Source: Leptolyngbya sp. FACHB-8
GTDB lineage: Bacteria; Cyanobacteriota; Cyanobacteriia; Elainellales; Elainellaceae
Length of the DNA: 64,000 bases
Direction: 5' to 3'
NCBI RefSeq assembly: GCF_014695575.1
Contig: NZ_JACJOO010000050.1
Coordinates: 62,001-126,000 of the forward strand
Position 1 is the stretch's first letter, and each line of letters begins with the position of its first letter. A program made the position numbers and the translations under genes. Below the pieces are notes generated by a model. It searched no databases, was not told the origin of the DNA, and saw only the letters and a list, made by a program, of their open reading frames with translations. Below, piece after piece: positions 35,042-43,794 of this stretch.

Positions 35042-35634
35042 AGAACTCACAAAACCTACAGCCCTAGCGAACCTCGGAGATTGAGCAGCGGCGGGTACCG
35101 CAACTCAGGGTCACCCTCTATACAACGAAACAAATCGGTCTTGAACAGGATAACAATACAAATTTTGTTAAACCTGTTAGAGATCAAGAACGGATGGGTA
35201 GCCTAACGATGAGATCTTGTAGCCATTGCCAGGTAAACTGCCTGATAGCTACAAAAGCAGAGGGCCAAATACCAGATAGCTGGACAAATTTGTATCCTAT
35301 GCAGCGATCTTAACTCACCCGTCGAGGTTCTCCTGGCTTGAACGAAAGATAAATCCCAAAAGTTTAGAAAACCCTAAAAATTGAAAATGGGATGGTAGAA
35401 ATCGTATCTTTCGATTATGGCGGCTATTGGCCAGGACGAATTCCGTATTGTGGCTGAATCTCCTGACTAAAATTTGTGCTAGCGAGAGAAGTGATCGCGT
35501 GTAATTTCCTACAAACCCATATATAGCAAAGTTTTGAAAATTTCATAAAGAACACGGAGGGGGCTGAGAAGCACCTCCTCTGTGTTTTTGTCTTAACCTG
35601 AATGGTTATGAATGAAATAGACAGGGTTGAATGA
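35042..35634. other. Divergent spacer upstream of cobS
   Basis: About 590 bp, AT-rich. A hairpin near 35547-35588 (AACACGGAGG.../...CCTCCTCTGTGTT) ends in TTTTTG and looks like a terminator or attenuator before cobS. I looked for a cobalamin riboswitch and found no convincing B12-box. A 17-codon frame at 35417 is probably spurious. Confidence 0.4.
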
Positions 35635-36387
35635 ATGGTGCGTTTGGTACAGCAGGGATTAGCAGCGATCGCCTTCTATACGGTATTGCCCGTCCCTCTA
35701 TCTTGGGCTCCTGAGTTTCAGGTGGTTTCGCGATTTGCTCCCCTGGTGGGGTTGCTGATTGCTGGGCTCTTGAGTCTAGTTGACTTTGGGCTGCGATGGG
35801 TAGCCATGCCCGATTTAATGCGAGCCGTCGTCCTGGTTCTACTATGGGTAGCCATTACGGGAGGGCTGCATCTGGACGGAGCGATGGACTCAGCCGATGG
35901 GCTAGCGGTTCTCGATCCACAGCGGCGACTGGAGGTTATGGCTGACAGCCGCACCGGGGCCTTTGGGGTGATGGCAGCGATCGCCCTCCTCGCGCTGAAA
36001 ATTGCGGCCATCGCTACCCTTCAGCACCCGTTGAGTTGGATGCTACTGCTGGCAACCGGATGGGGGCGTTGGGGACAACAGGTTGCAATCGCCTGCTATC
36101 CGTACCTGAAACCTGATGGTAAAGGAGCATTTCATAAAACAGCCATTCCCTCCTGGACAGGAACCCTTCCGGGGTTCCTGCTCATGCTAGGGATAGCCCT
36201 TGGGTCCCTTGTTTGGAACTCGTCAGCTACAGCACCTTGGCTTGTGCCGGGTTTGGGAGGTGGGGCGATCGCCCTTCTAAGCGCAGTCTGGTTTAACCGT
36301 CGGTTAGGGGGGCATACGGGCGATACCTATGGAGCCGTCGTGGAATGGACAGAGGCGCTAACCCTGGTGTTAGGTACGCTACCCTAA
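35635..36387 (+). CDS. cobS: Adenosylcobinamide-GDP ribazoletransferase (cobalamin synthase)
   Basis: CobS attaches alpha-ribazole to adenosylcobinamide-GDP, the last membrane-bound step of cobalamin (pseudocobalamin in cyanobacteria) assembly. The 250-residue polytopic protein carries the family core 'LLWVAITGGLHLDGAMDSADGLAVLDPQRRLEVMADSRTGAFGVMAAI', with the acidic metal-binding residues HLDG..DSADG. It ends with 'FNRRLGGHTGDTYGAVVEWTEALTLVLG', also diagnostic. Length is normal. The thioredoxin-like ferredoxin gene starts 74 bp downstream on the same strand. Confidence 0.95.
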   Translation: MVRLVQQGLAAIAFYTVLPVPLSWAPEFQVVSRFAPLVGLLIAGLLSLVDFGLRWVAMPDLMRAVVLVLLWVAITGGLHLDGAMDSADGLAVLDPQRRLEVMADSRTGAFGVMAAIALLALKIAAIATLQHPLSWMLLLATGWGRWGQQVAIACYPYLKPDGKGAFHKTAIPSWTGTLPGFLLMLGIALGSLVWNSSATAPWLVPGLGGGAIALLSAVWFNRRLGGHTGDTYGAVVEWTEALTLVLGTLP

Positions 36388-36461
36388 AAAGTGGGCCACG
36401 TTGATGGAGAGATGACCATCAGGCGTTTGCAGCTCGTCCCCCTGATTTGTGCTGGATCTGT

Positions 36462-36854
36462 ATGAGTCAACCTATTCAAGAGTCTTTGGTAACCACAGCC
36501 CGAAATTTAGGCATCCCTGCCATTCAACGGCATATTTTTCTGTGTGCTGACACCACGGTTCCTAAATGCTGTGACAAAGAAACGGGTTTAGTCGCTTGGG
36601 ACTATCTCAAAAAGCGGCTTAAGGAGTTAGGGCTGGATGCTCCGACAGAAGCTCGCTCTAGCTGTACCTTTCGCACCAAAGCGAATTGCCTGCGAGTTTG
36701 CCAACAGGGGCCAATCCTGGTGGTATACCCCGACGGAGTGTGGTACCACAGCGCAACACCTGAGGTTATTGAGCGGATTATTCAAGAACATGTACTTGGC
36801 AATCAAATCGTTCAGGAGTATGCCTTCGTAGTGCATCCTCTCCCAACCACCTAG
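36462..36854 (+). CDS. Thioredoxin-like [2Fe-2S] ferredoxin
   Basis: The 130-residue protein has the thioredoxin-like ferredoxin layout: '[36 protein letters not shown]' followed by '[41 protein letters not shown]'. Four of its cysteines (C...CC early, C...C late) can bind a [2Fe-2S] cluster, as in the CbiW/NuoE-like group. Similar proteins act as electron carriers, and some sit in cobalamin pathways; being just after cobS fits that but is only suggestive. I start at ATG 36462 because five further upstream codons (MCWIC) would be atypical. Confidence 0.85.
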   Translation: MSQPIQESLVTTARNLGIPAIQRHIFLCADTTVPKCCDKETGLVAWDYLKKRLKELGLDAPTEARSSCTFRTKANCLRVCQQGPILVVYPDGVWYHSATPEVIERIIQEHVLGNQIVQEYAFVVHPLPTT

Positions 36855-37661
36855 CGAGGGCAAAATCAGGACTTGGGTTTTACACATAGCGTTTCTGGGC
36901 TGATAAAGCCAAAGGATGTGAGACAAAATTCACATGCGCGCACTTCACTATTACTAAGCGGCGAAAATCAATTTTCCTTGAATAGGACAGGTAGAACCTG
37001 ACACACCTGACAAATTTGGTGGTGAAACTGGATTCTGCTGTCGCTTTATAGTTGCCGCTAATTTGCTTAAGAATTAAGAAAGAAAGCAGCACTTCCGGTT
37101 ATTTCTTCCTTTACCTGTAATCATACTGACGAGTGCTGTTTGAACTTTCTGAAGAATTTTGTAGAACACTTTTTGAAAGCTTTACACCATAGCCATTGTC
37201 TAGGAGGCGCCACTAAATTGTGGAGAAATCTTAGAGGCATGCTTTCAGAAATGAGGGCATAAGTTGCTGGTTTTATTGATTTACACTTGTTTCTGAAACT
37301 AAAACCATAGATTTTAGGTCTACAAACAAGCCCTTTAAGTGATGTCAAAAACCCTCTAATCCTTTGTACTGAAGCGATTAGTCCATTTTCGAAGTGAGGC
37401 ACTATAATTTAGCGAGAAGTCGAGCCGATAGTTAATATGCTTCTCGCGCATCTACTCTGAAAGTTCTGGGTATCATAGATGCAGGAATAGGTTACAAGAA
37501 GAAGTGGCCAATGACTTTTCTGCTCCTGAATCAACAGGGCGTATTAGTCGTCAGCAAACTGGCCTTTTCTTCCGTGTGGGCGGCTTCTTCGGCGTCCATT
37601 CCACCAGAAAATACGACAGTTCCAGGTTTGTCTTGGATATAGGCATGGCGAGTATAGAAGT
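36855..37661. other. 800-bp spacer, possible gene remnant
   Basis: No supported gene. On the minus strand 37121-37402 a 93-codon frame is rich in basic and aromatic residues ('APPRQWLWCKAFKKCSTKFF') and lacks a ribosome-binding site. It may be a remnant of a mobile or decayed gene. The last ~150 bp should hold the promoter of the response regulator. Confidence 0.35.
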
Positions 37662-38312
37662 ATGACGAAAGAAGGCGGCACAGGGGAGCAAAAACGTCTC
37701 CTCCTCATTGACGATGACCCTAACCTGATTTTGCTGGTTAAAGATTATCTCGAGTTTCGGGGCTATCAGGTCGATACGGCTGAGAATGGGCAGGAGGCTC
37801 TGGACTTACTCCAGGGAGAAACTCCAGACATGATTATTTGTGACGTAATGATGCCGCAAATGGATGGGTACTCCTTTGTCGAACATGTTCGCAAAGATCC
37901 CCGTACCAGTTGGATTCCAGTTTTGTTCTTATCCGCCAAGGGACAGAGCCAGGACCGGGTAAAAGGGCTCAATATCGGGGCTGATGTTTATATGGTCAAG
38001 CCCTTCGAACCGGAAGAATTGGTGGCTCAAGTCGAGTCTTCTCTCAAGCAGGCTTCCCGCTTGATTCAACGGCAAGACAAAGGCATGGATTCGGCTCCTA
38101 AGATTCAAGTCCCCTTCGACGTGGAGCTTACACCGACTGAACTACGAGTCGTACAATATGTGGCCCGCGGTATGGCAAATCGTGAAATTGCCGAAGAGTT
38201 AAATGTAAGCCAACGGACGATTGAAAGCCACGTTAGCAATATGTTGGGCAAAACGGGTTTGCACAATCGAACGGAGCTAGCTCGATGGGCGATCGAAAAT
38301 AGCATGGCTTAG
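37662..38312 (+). CDS. NarL/LuxR-type response regulator
   Basis: The 216-residue regulator has an N-terminal receiver (residues ~12-128) with acidic pocket 'LLIDDDPN', phospho-acceptor Asp in 'MIICDVMMPQMDGYSF', Ser/Thr switch 'VLFLSAKG' and Lys 'YMVKPFEPEEL'. The C-terminal LuxR helix-turn-helix (~150-215) is 'LTPTELRVVQYVARGMANREIAEELNVSQRTIESHVSNMLGKTGLHNRTELARWAI'. All receiver residues are intact. No kinase is adjacent. It resembles but is distinct from the Ycf29/Rre1-like regulator at 49411. Followed by a strong hairpin terminator. Confidence 0.9.
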   Translation: MTKEGGTGEQKRLLLIDDDPNLILLVKDYLEFRGYQVDTAENGQEALDLLQGETPDMIICDVMMPQMDGYSFVEHVRKDPRTSWIPVLFLSAKGQSQDRVKGLNIGADVYMVKPFEPEELVAQVESSLKQASRLIQRQDKGMDSAPKIQVPFDVELTPTELRVVQYVARGMANREIAEELNVSQRTIESHVSNMLGKTGLHNRTELARWAIENSMA

Positions 38313-38330
38313 ATGCCGTTTGAAGAGTCT

Positions 38331-38371
38331 GAATTAAAAGGGACACAGCAATGCTGTGTCCCTTTTAATTC
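38331..38371 (+). terminator. Intrinsic terminator, 19-bp arms
   Basis: Perfect arms 38331-38349 and 38353-38371 around AAT, starting 18 bp after the response regulator stop. The arm end TTTTAATTC gives a U-rich 3' side. Confidence 0.75.
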
Positions 38372-38425
38372 ATTCATGATGAGATAGATAAACCCATGGC
38401 AATTGACGCTGAGGGTGAGATAGCC

Positions 38426-38881
38426 TCATTCAGGAGGCGTTTTGCAAAGGTTGATCCAGCCTTTTTGGAGGGCAAGATCCAGAAGGAGAGCAGCGATCGC
38501 AAACAACAAAATCCCTTCCCCAACCCATACCGCCAGCACTATCCAGGCGATTTCTCCCTGCCAGCCCATGTCTCCTAACCCTAAACCCCTCACCAGGGTA
38601 AAGGCCATTACAGTCCCCGACTTCAGTTGAAAATTTTTGATGTCTTGCCGAACGGTGTAGCGATAGGTAACCCCAAACAAAAATCCACATAAGCTAACTT
38701 CCAGCCAATGTGCCAGGGCTAAGGGATGATTACTCAATGCAAAGCTGAAGGGATTAGAATGCCCCAGGGCTGACAAAAGTATTGATAGAGCCAGGATGAT
38801 CCCCATTACGGGAAGCGTCGCACTTGCCCCTAACAAACCTGCCTTCAAAGATTCAACCCGTTCTAATTGCCGCCCGTCCAT
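38426..38881 (-). CDS. Conserved cyanobacterial membrane protein (151 aa)
   Basis: The protein has four hydrophobic segments: 'GLLGASATLPVMGIILALSILLSAL', 'LALAHWLEVSLCGFLFGVTY', 'SGTVMAFTLVRGLGL' and 'GEIAWIVLAVWVGEGILLFAIAALLLDLAL'. A basic loop 'RYTVRQDIKNFQLK' lies between. I know no named family. I start at ATG 38881 ('MDGRQLERVESLKAG'); the frame reaches a GTG at 38896, inside a palindromic element. The leader therefore contains the family D hairpin at 38903-38945, which could influence expression. Confidence 0.7.
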   Translation of the reverse strand: MDGRQLERVESLKAGLLGASATLPVMGIILALSILLSALGHSNPFSFALSNHPLALAHWLEVSLCGFLFGVTYRYTVRQDIKNFQLKSGTVMAFTLVRGLGLGDMGWQGEIAWIVLAVWVGEGILLFAIAALLLDLALQKGWINLCKTPPE

Positions 38882-38889
38882 ACGTTTTA

Positions 38890-38960
38890 GGATCACCGAT
38901 AAAATTTTTAAGGGAGGGGCGGCCTCGCTGCCCCCCTCAAAAATTACAGGCTATTCAATA
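38890..38960. repeat. Family D palindromic element, copy 2
   Basis: Stem AATTTTTAAGGGAGGGGCGGC (38903-38923) with its near-complement 38927-38945, apex CTC. The right shell TTACAGGCTATTCAATACG matches the copy at 50448; the left shell is eroded. It occupies the 5' leader of the membrane-protein gene. Confidence 0.65.
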
Positions 38961-38984
38961 CGTACTCCCTAATATCTGAATTCT

Positions 38985-39740
38985 TTACCTTTCGGACATC
39001 AGGAATAGCTGCCGCACTACTTCCCGGTAGGGTTGTACAAGTCGCCACTCACGAGTGAATTGATGGATAGGTTTCCCTACCATATTGGACTCTGGGAAGC
39101 GAACGGACTTGGGTACTGGGTCGAATACCCGAATACCTTCGAATTGCGATCGCAAAATTTTCATCACATCCTGGGTGATGGTGGTATGAACCTCTGCCAT
39201 GGTAGGCAGCACCCCCAAAATTTCCAGGTCAGGGTTTAACCGCTGCTGCACCGTGTCGATGGTCTCCATCAACCCCTGGAGGCCCTTCAGGGCGAAAAAT
39301 TGGCATTGTACAGGTACGAGCAATGCGTCGGCAGCTGACAAAGCATTCAAGGTCAATAATCCCAGGCTGGGAGGGCAGTCAATGACAATTTGTTCAAACT
39401 GCTCCAGGTAGGGATCCAAAGCTTTCTTGAGGCTATGTAACCGATTGGGCTGCTGTTGTAATTCTTTTTCGATTTTTGCCAGAGCAATACCTCCTGGAAG
39501 AAGAGTAATACCAGAGGCGGTTGTCACCGTGGCATCTTCCAGGGGAACCTTCCCCACCAGTACTTCATAGGCCGTCGGTTGCCCATCAGCCAACTCGACC
39601 CCCAAACCTGTGGTGAGGTTACCCTGAGGGTCTAGATCGATCGCCAAACAGGAGCCTTCTTCTGCAAGAAGCCCTGCGATCGCAATGGTAGATGTAGTTT
39701 TGGCAACGCCTCCCTTTTGGTTTGCGATCGCAGTAATCAT
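38985..39740 (-). CDS. ParA/Soj-family partition ATPase
   Basis: The 251-residue deviant-Walker ATPase reads 'MITAIANQKGGVAKTTSTIAIAGLLAEEGSCLAIDLDPQGNLTTGLG', the KGGxxKTT P-loop with signature Lys. 'IVIDCPPSLGLLTLNALSAADALLVPVQCQFFALKGLQGL' is the Walker B region. Such ATPases position chromosomes, plasmids or protein complexes by dynamic DNA or membrane binding. No parB follows, and it is preceded by an anchored PIN-like gene (8-bp gap) and an S2P protease gene in one operon, so a role other than DNA partition is possible. The start is ATG 39740; the TTG at 39752 is disregarded. Confidence 0.9.
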   Translation of the reverse strand: MITAIANQKGGVAKTTSTIAIAGLLAEEGSCLAIDLDPQGNLTTGLGVELADGQPTAYEVLVGKVPLEDATVTTASGITLLPGGIALAKIEKELQQQPNRLHSLKKALDPYLEQFEQIVIDCPPSLGLLTLNALSAADALLVPVQCQFFALKGLQGLMETIDTVQQRLNPDLEILGVLPTMAEVHTTITQDVMKILRSQFEGIRVFDPVPKSVRFPESNMVGKPIHQFTREWRLVQPYREVVRQLFLMSER

Positions 39741-39748
39741 GAGACAAA

Positions 39749-40531
39749 TCAACCAGATTTTTCCGTCGGGCTAACCGGTTGCCGCCATGGTTCTAAAAAA
39801 CTGGAACCACTAATGACGGCCCAGAGCAGCCATCCCGCCATTAAAACCCCTCCCAGGGCCATCATAAGCGAAATGAACTGAGACACTGCCTCTGAGGATA
39901 CCAGAGAAGGTTGAACTGGTTTCGTAATTGGGCGAGAGCGATGACGAACTGCCGTCGTGGAGCGAGCGGAAGTAGAGACGATGCGGGATGCGCTCGTCTG
40001 GGGCTGGGTGATGATTCCAGAAGCGACCGTGGCCCTCATTTGTTGAAGTTTTTGGCTCACTGAAATGGGTCGTTGGCCACTGCGACACCACTGAATAAGA
40101 GATGGGGCATCAATGGCACAAAAGTTATTTGACGGAATTTCGTAAACCTTTTGCAACAGCCCTCGGTCATTCGTGGCCAGTACTGTCAGGTAGCTTGAGT
40201 GACTGAGTGACAACGCATAGGCACAGCGAGCAGCGGCCAGCGCAATACGAGCCCGTTTGGTAAGGGCTTGGGCCGCCGCCGTCAAACTGGGGTGATGGGC
40301 TGTGGCCTCTGTGATTTTCCAGGTACTAGTGGGATAGAAGTGATGAAAGGCTCGGGCCAGCGACTCCAGATCAGGATCTGGAGTGCGCCCATAGAGAAAT
40401 TTCATCTCTTCGTAGACAGACTGTGGAATATGGACTTCACCAATCCGAGAAAATTCAAGCCATTCCCGATTGGTGCCCGCTGATAGGGCGCTAATATCCA
40501 AAACAACGAGCACAGGGGGATTGAACGACAT
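39749..40531 (-). CDS. PIN-like domain protein with C-terminal membrane anchor
   Basis: The ~260-residue protein's N-terminal ~150 residues look like a PIN nuclease fold: first Asp in 'PVLVVLDISALSAGTN', an acidic helix 'IPQSVYEEMKFLYGRTPDPDLESL', and Asp in 'YLTVLATNDRGLLQKVYEI'. A Ser/Arg-rich linker (~155-205) follows, then one transmembrane helix 'FISLMMALGGVLMAGWLLWAVI'. PIN proteins usually cut RNA; a membrane-tethered one is unusual. It begins 1-2 bp after the S2P stop and ends 8 bp before parA, so the three genes are co-translated. The anchor could be a substrate for the protease upstream, which is inference. Confidence 0.75.
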   Translation of the reverse strand: MSFNPPVLVVLDISALSAGTNREWLEFSRIGEVHIPQSVYEEMKFLYGRTPDPDLESLARAFHHFYPTSTWKITEATAHHPSLTAAAQALTKRARIALAAARCAYALSLSHSSYLTVLATNDRGLLQKVYEIPSNNFCAIDAPSLIQWCRSGQRPISVSQKLQQMRATVASGIITQPQTSASRIVSTSARSTTAVRHRSRPITKPVQPSLVSSEAVSQFISLMMALGGVLMAGWLLWAVISGSSFLEPWRQPVSPTEKSG

Positions 40532-40532
40532 T

Positions 40533-42035
40533 TTAGCCTCCGATACCAAGCCGACCTGATAGGCCCGGGGTGAGTGGGAGCAATGTTGCTGCCATCAAAA
40601 ACAATGCTAAAAGCGCAAAAGCAGCCCTGGCATCATCAGGTTCGGTTAATTCGTTTAATGCTGGGCGTTCGAGATCCCGTTGCAAAAATAGAATGACAAT
40701 AGCCCAGTACAACGCTAGTGGATTGACCAGAGAGGCAACCCCTAAAATAATCAAGGTTGCGGCAGTGGTGCGCCCCGCTACTTTACGACCGTAGATGGCC
40801 TGAACGATACGTCCTCCATCTAACTGACCGGCAGGCATCAGGTTAATGGCATTAATGATCAAGCCGAGCCATCCCACCACGACTAATGGATGTACTTCAA
40901 TGTAAGGCTGCTGAACTGCTTCTCCAAGGATAATTCGAGCCATTGTACCGACGAGAATTGAACCTTGAAAAAATTCTGATTGCAATGGGAACAAACTACC
41001 CGTTTGTATACCACCCTGATGTGATAATGATAATCCGATTATCAGAAAGATGAAGGCTAATAAGCCACCTGCCGCTGGTCCCGCCAGGGAAATATCAAAC
41101 AACACATTACGGTTAGGCAAAAGCGACTCAAACCGGACAAGGGAACCTAAAGACCCTAACTGCCAGGCTGGAAGGAAGAAGGGTGGGCTAAGGCGGACCT
41201 GGTAACGCCGTGCCACCCAGCGATGGGCAACTTCATGGACTGCCAGGATGCTTAATAGCCCTCCACCGATTGCTAGAGTTTCTGGAATCCGCGCGACCTC
41301 TGTACTGAGGTCAAACCCTAAAAGAATACCCGCTGCTTCCAAGCAGGTTGCCAGGGTTGCCAGAGCCAATACCAGCGCAAATAGCTTTTGGGTCAGGGTT
41401 GTGGGCTTGGGATCATTCTGGCTAGGCAAAATCACAACAGTCGGCCGCTCCGTTGGATCATTCAGCAAGAACAGGCGATAGCGATCGCCCATACGCTCTT
41501 CTAAGCGAGCCGATAAGGATTGATGGGTCTCGGCTGCGTCTCCCCGCAAATTGCCTTTGAAGATAGCCCCATCCATATAAGGAATAGTTTCGATAGCGAA
41601 AAAGGTATCAACCCCGAAAATTTCTTTAATCTTTTGTAGATCTTCTGCTGGAATTTTCTCAACGGCTAGCGTTGGTTTAACGACATCAGACGTAGGAGAA
41701 GGAGCCTCTGAGGAGCTAATTACCTCTGTTTGCCCACTGGGTTCCTCTGAAGCAACTGCTGACGGACGACGAAAAGCTGAGGCATCTTGCCCCAAGGCTC
41801 GCAGCTGGTTACCTAAGTAAATATAGGCAACTGTCGATAGCACCAGAATTACCAAAATAGCTGCCAAGTTAATGAAAATACCCAGGCTGAACAGGCTAAA
41901 GACTAAAAGCCAGGGAGCCATCAGTACAACCGACTGCAGCCAGGCCAATAGCCCAGGCTTGCCATAGGGGCGAGCACGATTGAATCCCCATACCAATACA
42001 CCGAGCGCAACCAGCAAAATCAGAATAATTATCAT
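40533..42035 (-). CDS. Site-2-protease-family membrane metalloprotease (EGY-like)
   Basis: The ~500-residue polytopic M50 protease has two N-terminal helices, a soluble ~150-residue region ('KIPAEDLQKIKEIFGVDTFFAIETIPYMDGAIFKGNLRG'), and a catalytic core with HEVAH (His268-Glu269...His272) and the metal-binding Asp407 in 'NLMPAGQLDGGRIVQAIYG'. The 'FGVDTFF...GAIFKGNLRG' module plus that core is the pattern of plant EGY1-3 and cyanobacterial homologues. They cut membrane proteins within the bilayer. The frame starts at GTG 42038 or ATG 42035. First gene of the S2P-PIN-ParA operon. Confidence 0.9.
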   Translation of the reverse strand: MIIILILLVALGVLVWGFNRARPYGKPGLLAWLQSVVLMAPWLLVFSLFSLGIFINLAAILVILVLSTVAYIYLGNQLRALGQDASAFRRPSAVASEEPSGQTEVISSSEAPSPTSDVVKPTLAVEKIPAEDLQKIKEIFGVDTFFAIETIPYMDGAIFKGNLRGDAAETHQSLSARLEERMGDRYRLFLLNDPTERPTVVILPSQNDPKPTTLTQKLFALVLALATLATCLEAAGILLGFDLSTEVARIPETLAIGGGLLSILAVHEVAHRWVARRYQVRLSPPFFLPAWQLGSLGSLVRFESLLPNRNVLFDISLAGPAAGGLLAFIFLIIGLSLSHQGGIQTGSLFPLQSEFFQGSILVGTMARIILGEAVQQPYIEVHPLVVVGWLGLIINAINLMPAGQLDGGRIVQAIYGRKVAGRTTAATLIILGVASLVNPLALYWAIVILFLQRDLERPALNELTEPDDARAAFALLALFLMAATLLPLTPGLSGRLGIGG

Positions 42036-42364
42036 CACTCAAGCAATATTTTTACAAAACTTTACAGGTTATCAGGAGAATTTTCCCTTCTTAGAAAAAC
42101 GAAGGGATTTTCCCTGGTAAAAGATCTGCATTGTTGTTGCATTATATGGAGTCTTGCAACTCTTCCCATCACCCCATAAGCGAAGTTATAGTTGCATCTT
42201 GCACCTTGCCATCCCGAAATTCAAAGTCCTCATGTTCTCGCGGCTACGTGGTAAAAACACGAAAACTGCGTATTTTGACATAGCATCTAAGTATAGCTAC
42301 TGTCATTTTTGTCAGAACGTAGGCCGAGGGCGAGACGCTGCACAACTTAATCCTTAGCTAGTAG
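42036..42364. promoter_or_regulatory. Promoter region of the S2P operon
   Basis: About 330 bp of AT-rich DNA upstream of the S2P gene. A 67-codon plus-strand frame (42154-42357) has no domain or ribosome-binding site and is not called. Confidence 0.35.
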
Positions 42365-42365
42365 T

Positions 42366-42459
42366 CTGTCAATGTTCAAGTGTGGGGTTGACCCACACTT
42401 GAACATGAAATTTGAGGAGTTTTTGAGGGGTTGTAGACCCCTCAAAAACTCCTTGACAG
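42366..42459. repeat. Double-hairpin palindromic element
   Basis: Hairpin 1 (42372-42386 with 42392-42406, 15 bp) and hairpin 2 (42416-42430 with 42438-42452, 15 bp) sit within a 6-bp shell CTGTCA...TGACAG. The two-hairpins-in-a-shell layout is that of family A, with unrelated sequence. Confidence 0.65.
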
Positions 42460-42515
42460 CGTGCTGGTGTCTTAATAAAAATAGCCGGGGCATGTTTTAA
42501 AGTTGATTGAAAGAG

Positions 42516-42550
42516 TCATTTTTTCGTGCATAAAGCACACGAAAAAATGA
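42516..42550. repeat. Short palindrome
   Basis: 13-bp arms TCATTTTTTCGTG (42516-42528) and complement (42538-42550), with an outer CTTTAAA/TTTAAAG partial pairing. Confidence 0.55.
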
Positions 42551-42632
42551 CCTTTAAAGCAGGTCCTAGCCATGAGCGGCAGAAATCAACCGTGGTTGGA
42601 ATGGAGAATCGTTCAAATCTTCCACCCCAAAT

Positions 42633-42755
42633 AACCTGAGTTCGGGTTAAGGGTGTTTCCGAGTACCGTGCGTTGCATGGCACTCGAAAAAGCTCATTTT
42701 GGCGTACGCTTTGCGCACGCCAAAATGAGCTTTTCAGCTTATCCCGAACTGAGGT
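42633..42755. repeat. Family A double-hairpin element
   Basis: Shell AACCTGAGTTCGGGTTAAG and CTTATCCCGAACTGAGGT. Hairpin 1 has degenerate arms (GTTTCCGAGTACC/...GGCACTCGAAAAAG). Hairpin 2 pairs AGCTCATTTTGGCGT with its complement around a TTT apex. It sits between murQ and the S2P operon. Confidence 0.75.
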
Positions 42756-42864
42756 CAAATATAGGAAAACTTAAACTTTTGAACACAGGGCTGTTTGGAA
42801 GTTTTTTTTGGATAAGCGTAAGAAAGAACACCTTTCCAGACAGCTTTAAAGTACGTGGTGGTGT

Positions 42865-43794
42865 TTAAGCATCAGGACGAGCCGCCGCTACCGCTTGCCG
42901 GAGATGTCCTTGGTGCTCTGTTAGAAGGCGATCGCTCGTGTCCACATCCAAGCCGGTCCAGTGCATGAGTAGTGCTAGCTTGACCCGCCGCTGGCTGCGC
43001 TCTAATAGCTCAGCCGCTCCATCTCGGCTCAATTGGGTGAGGTCTTGGACAATCCGAACGGCCCGATCCAGCAACTTCTGATTGGTAACAGCCACATCTA
43101 CCATGCGGTTACCGTAGACCTTACCAAGCCGCACCATCGTTCCAGTAGAAAGAATATTCAGGGCCATTTTGGTAACGGTTCCGGCCTTCAATCGGGTGGA
43201 ACCCGCTAGAATTTCAGGGCCAACCAGCAAGCGAATATCAATGTCTACCGCAGCGGATACCTGCTCGGCTGGTACACAGGCGATAAAGATGGTGGTAGCT
43301 CCGCGTTGACGGGCTTCTGCCAAAGCTCCGTGGACGTAAGGGGTTGTGCCTCCAGCAGCAATGCCCACTACAACATCATGCGAAGTGATTTGACGCTGGG
43401 CGATCGCCTCTGCCCCATCCTCTGCTCGATCTTCTTTATCTTCGGAACTGCGAACCAAAGCTGGCTCGCCGCCAGCAATAATGCCTTGTACCAGTTCAGG
43501 AGGCGTACAAAAAGTGGGAGGACACTCTGCTGCATCCAAGACTCCGAGCCGACCACTGGTACCGGCTCCTACATAAAACAGCCGACCTCCCTGGCTCAGG
43601 GTTGCTGCGGTTCGATCAATAGCCTCTGCCAGTTTTTCTCGAACTGCGGCGATAGCTGCAACCGTTTTTTGGTCCTCCTGGTTAAACAGCGTCACCATCT
43701 CTAAGGTAGATAAGCTATCAAGCTGCTCACTGGCGGGGTTGGCCTGTTCGGTCAGAAGGTGACCGCGCTCTGATAGTCCTGTGGCTTGCGTCAT
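42865..43794 (-). CDS. murQ: N-acetylmuramic acid 6-phosphate etherase
   Basis: MurQ removes the lactyl ether from MurNAc-6-phosphate to yield GlcNAc-6-phosphate in peptidoglycan recycling. The 309-residue SIS-fold protein contains 'ALSQGGRLFYVGAGTSGRLGVLDAAECPPTFCTPPELVQGIIAGG' (phosphate-binding loop and catalytic Glu in DAAECPPT), 'VVGIAAGGTTPYVHGALAEARQRGATTIFIAC' and 'GSTRLKAGTVTKMALNILSTGTMVRLGKVYGNRMVDV', all diagnostic. ATG 43794 overlaps the stop of the upstream DUF3110 gene (TAATG), so the two are translationally coupled. Confidence 0.95.
   Translation of the reverse strand: MTQATGLSERGHLLTEQANPASEQLDSLSTLEMVTLFNQEDQKTVAAIAAVREKLAEAIDRTAATLSQGGRLFYVGAGTSGRLGVLDAAECPPTFCTPPELVQGIIAGGEPALVRSSEDKEDRAEDGAEAIAQRQITSHDVVVGIAAGGTTPYVHGALAEARQRGATTIFIACVPAEQVSAAVDIDIRLLVGPEILAGSTRLKAGTVTKMALNILSTGTMVRLGKVYGNRMVDVAVTNQKLLDRAVRIVQDLTQLSRDGAAELLERSQRRVKLALLMHWTGLDVDTSDRLLTEHQGHLRQAVAAARPDA

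Noticed and set aside
35340-35634. Cobalamin riboswitch upstream of cobS
   Set aside because: I could not find the conserved B12-box or its flanking helices; only a simple hairpin before the gene.
37121-37402. 93-codon minus-strand frame as a gene
   Set aside because: No ribosome-binding site, no recognisable domain, basic/aromatic composition typical of chance frames in AT-rich DNA; noted only as a possible remnant.
38985-40531. PIN-ParA pair as a toxin-antitoxin module
   Set aside because: The PIN protein is twice the usual toxin length with a membrane anchor, and ParA is not an antitoxin; no small DNA-binding partner is present.
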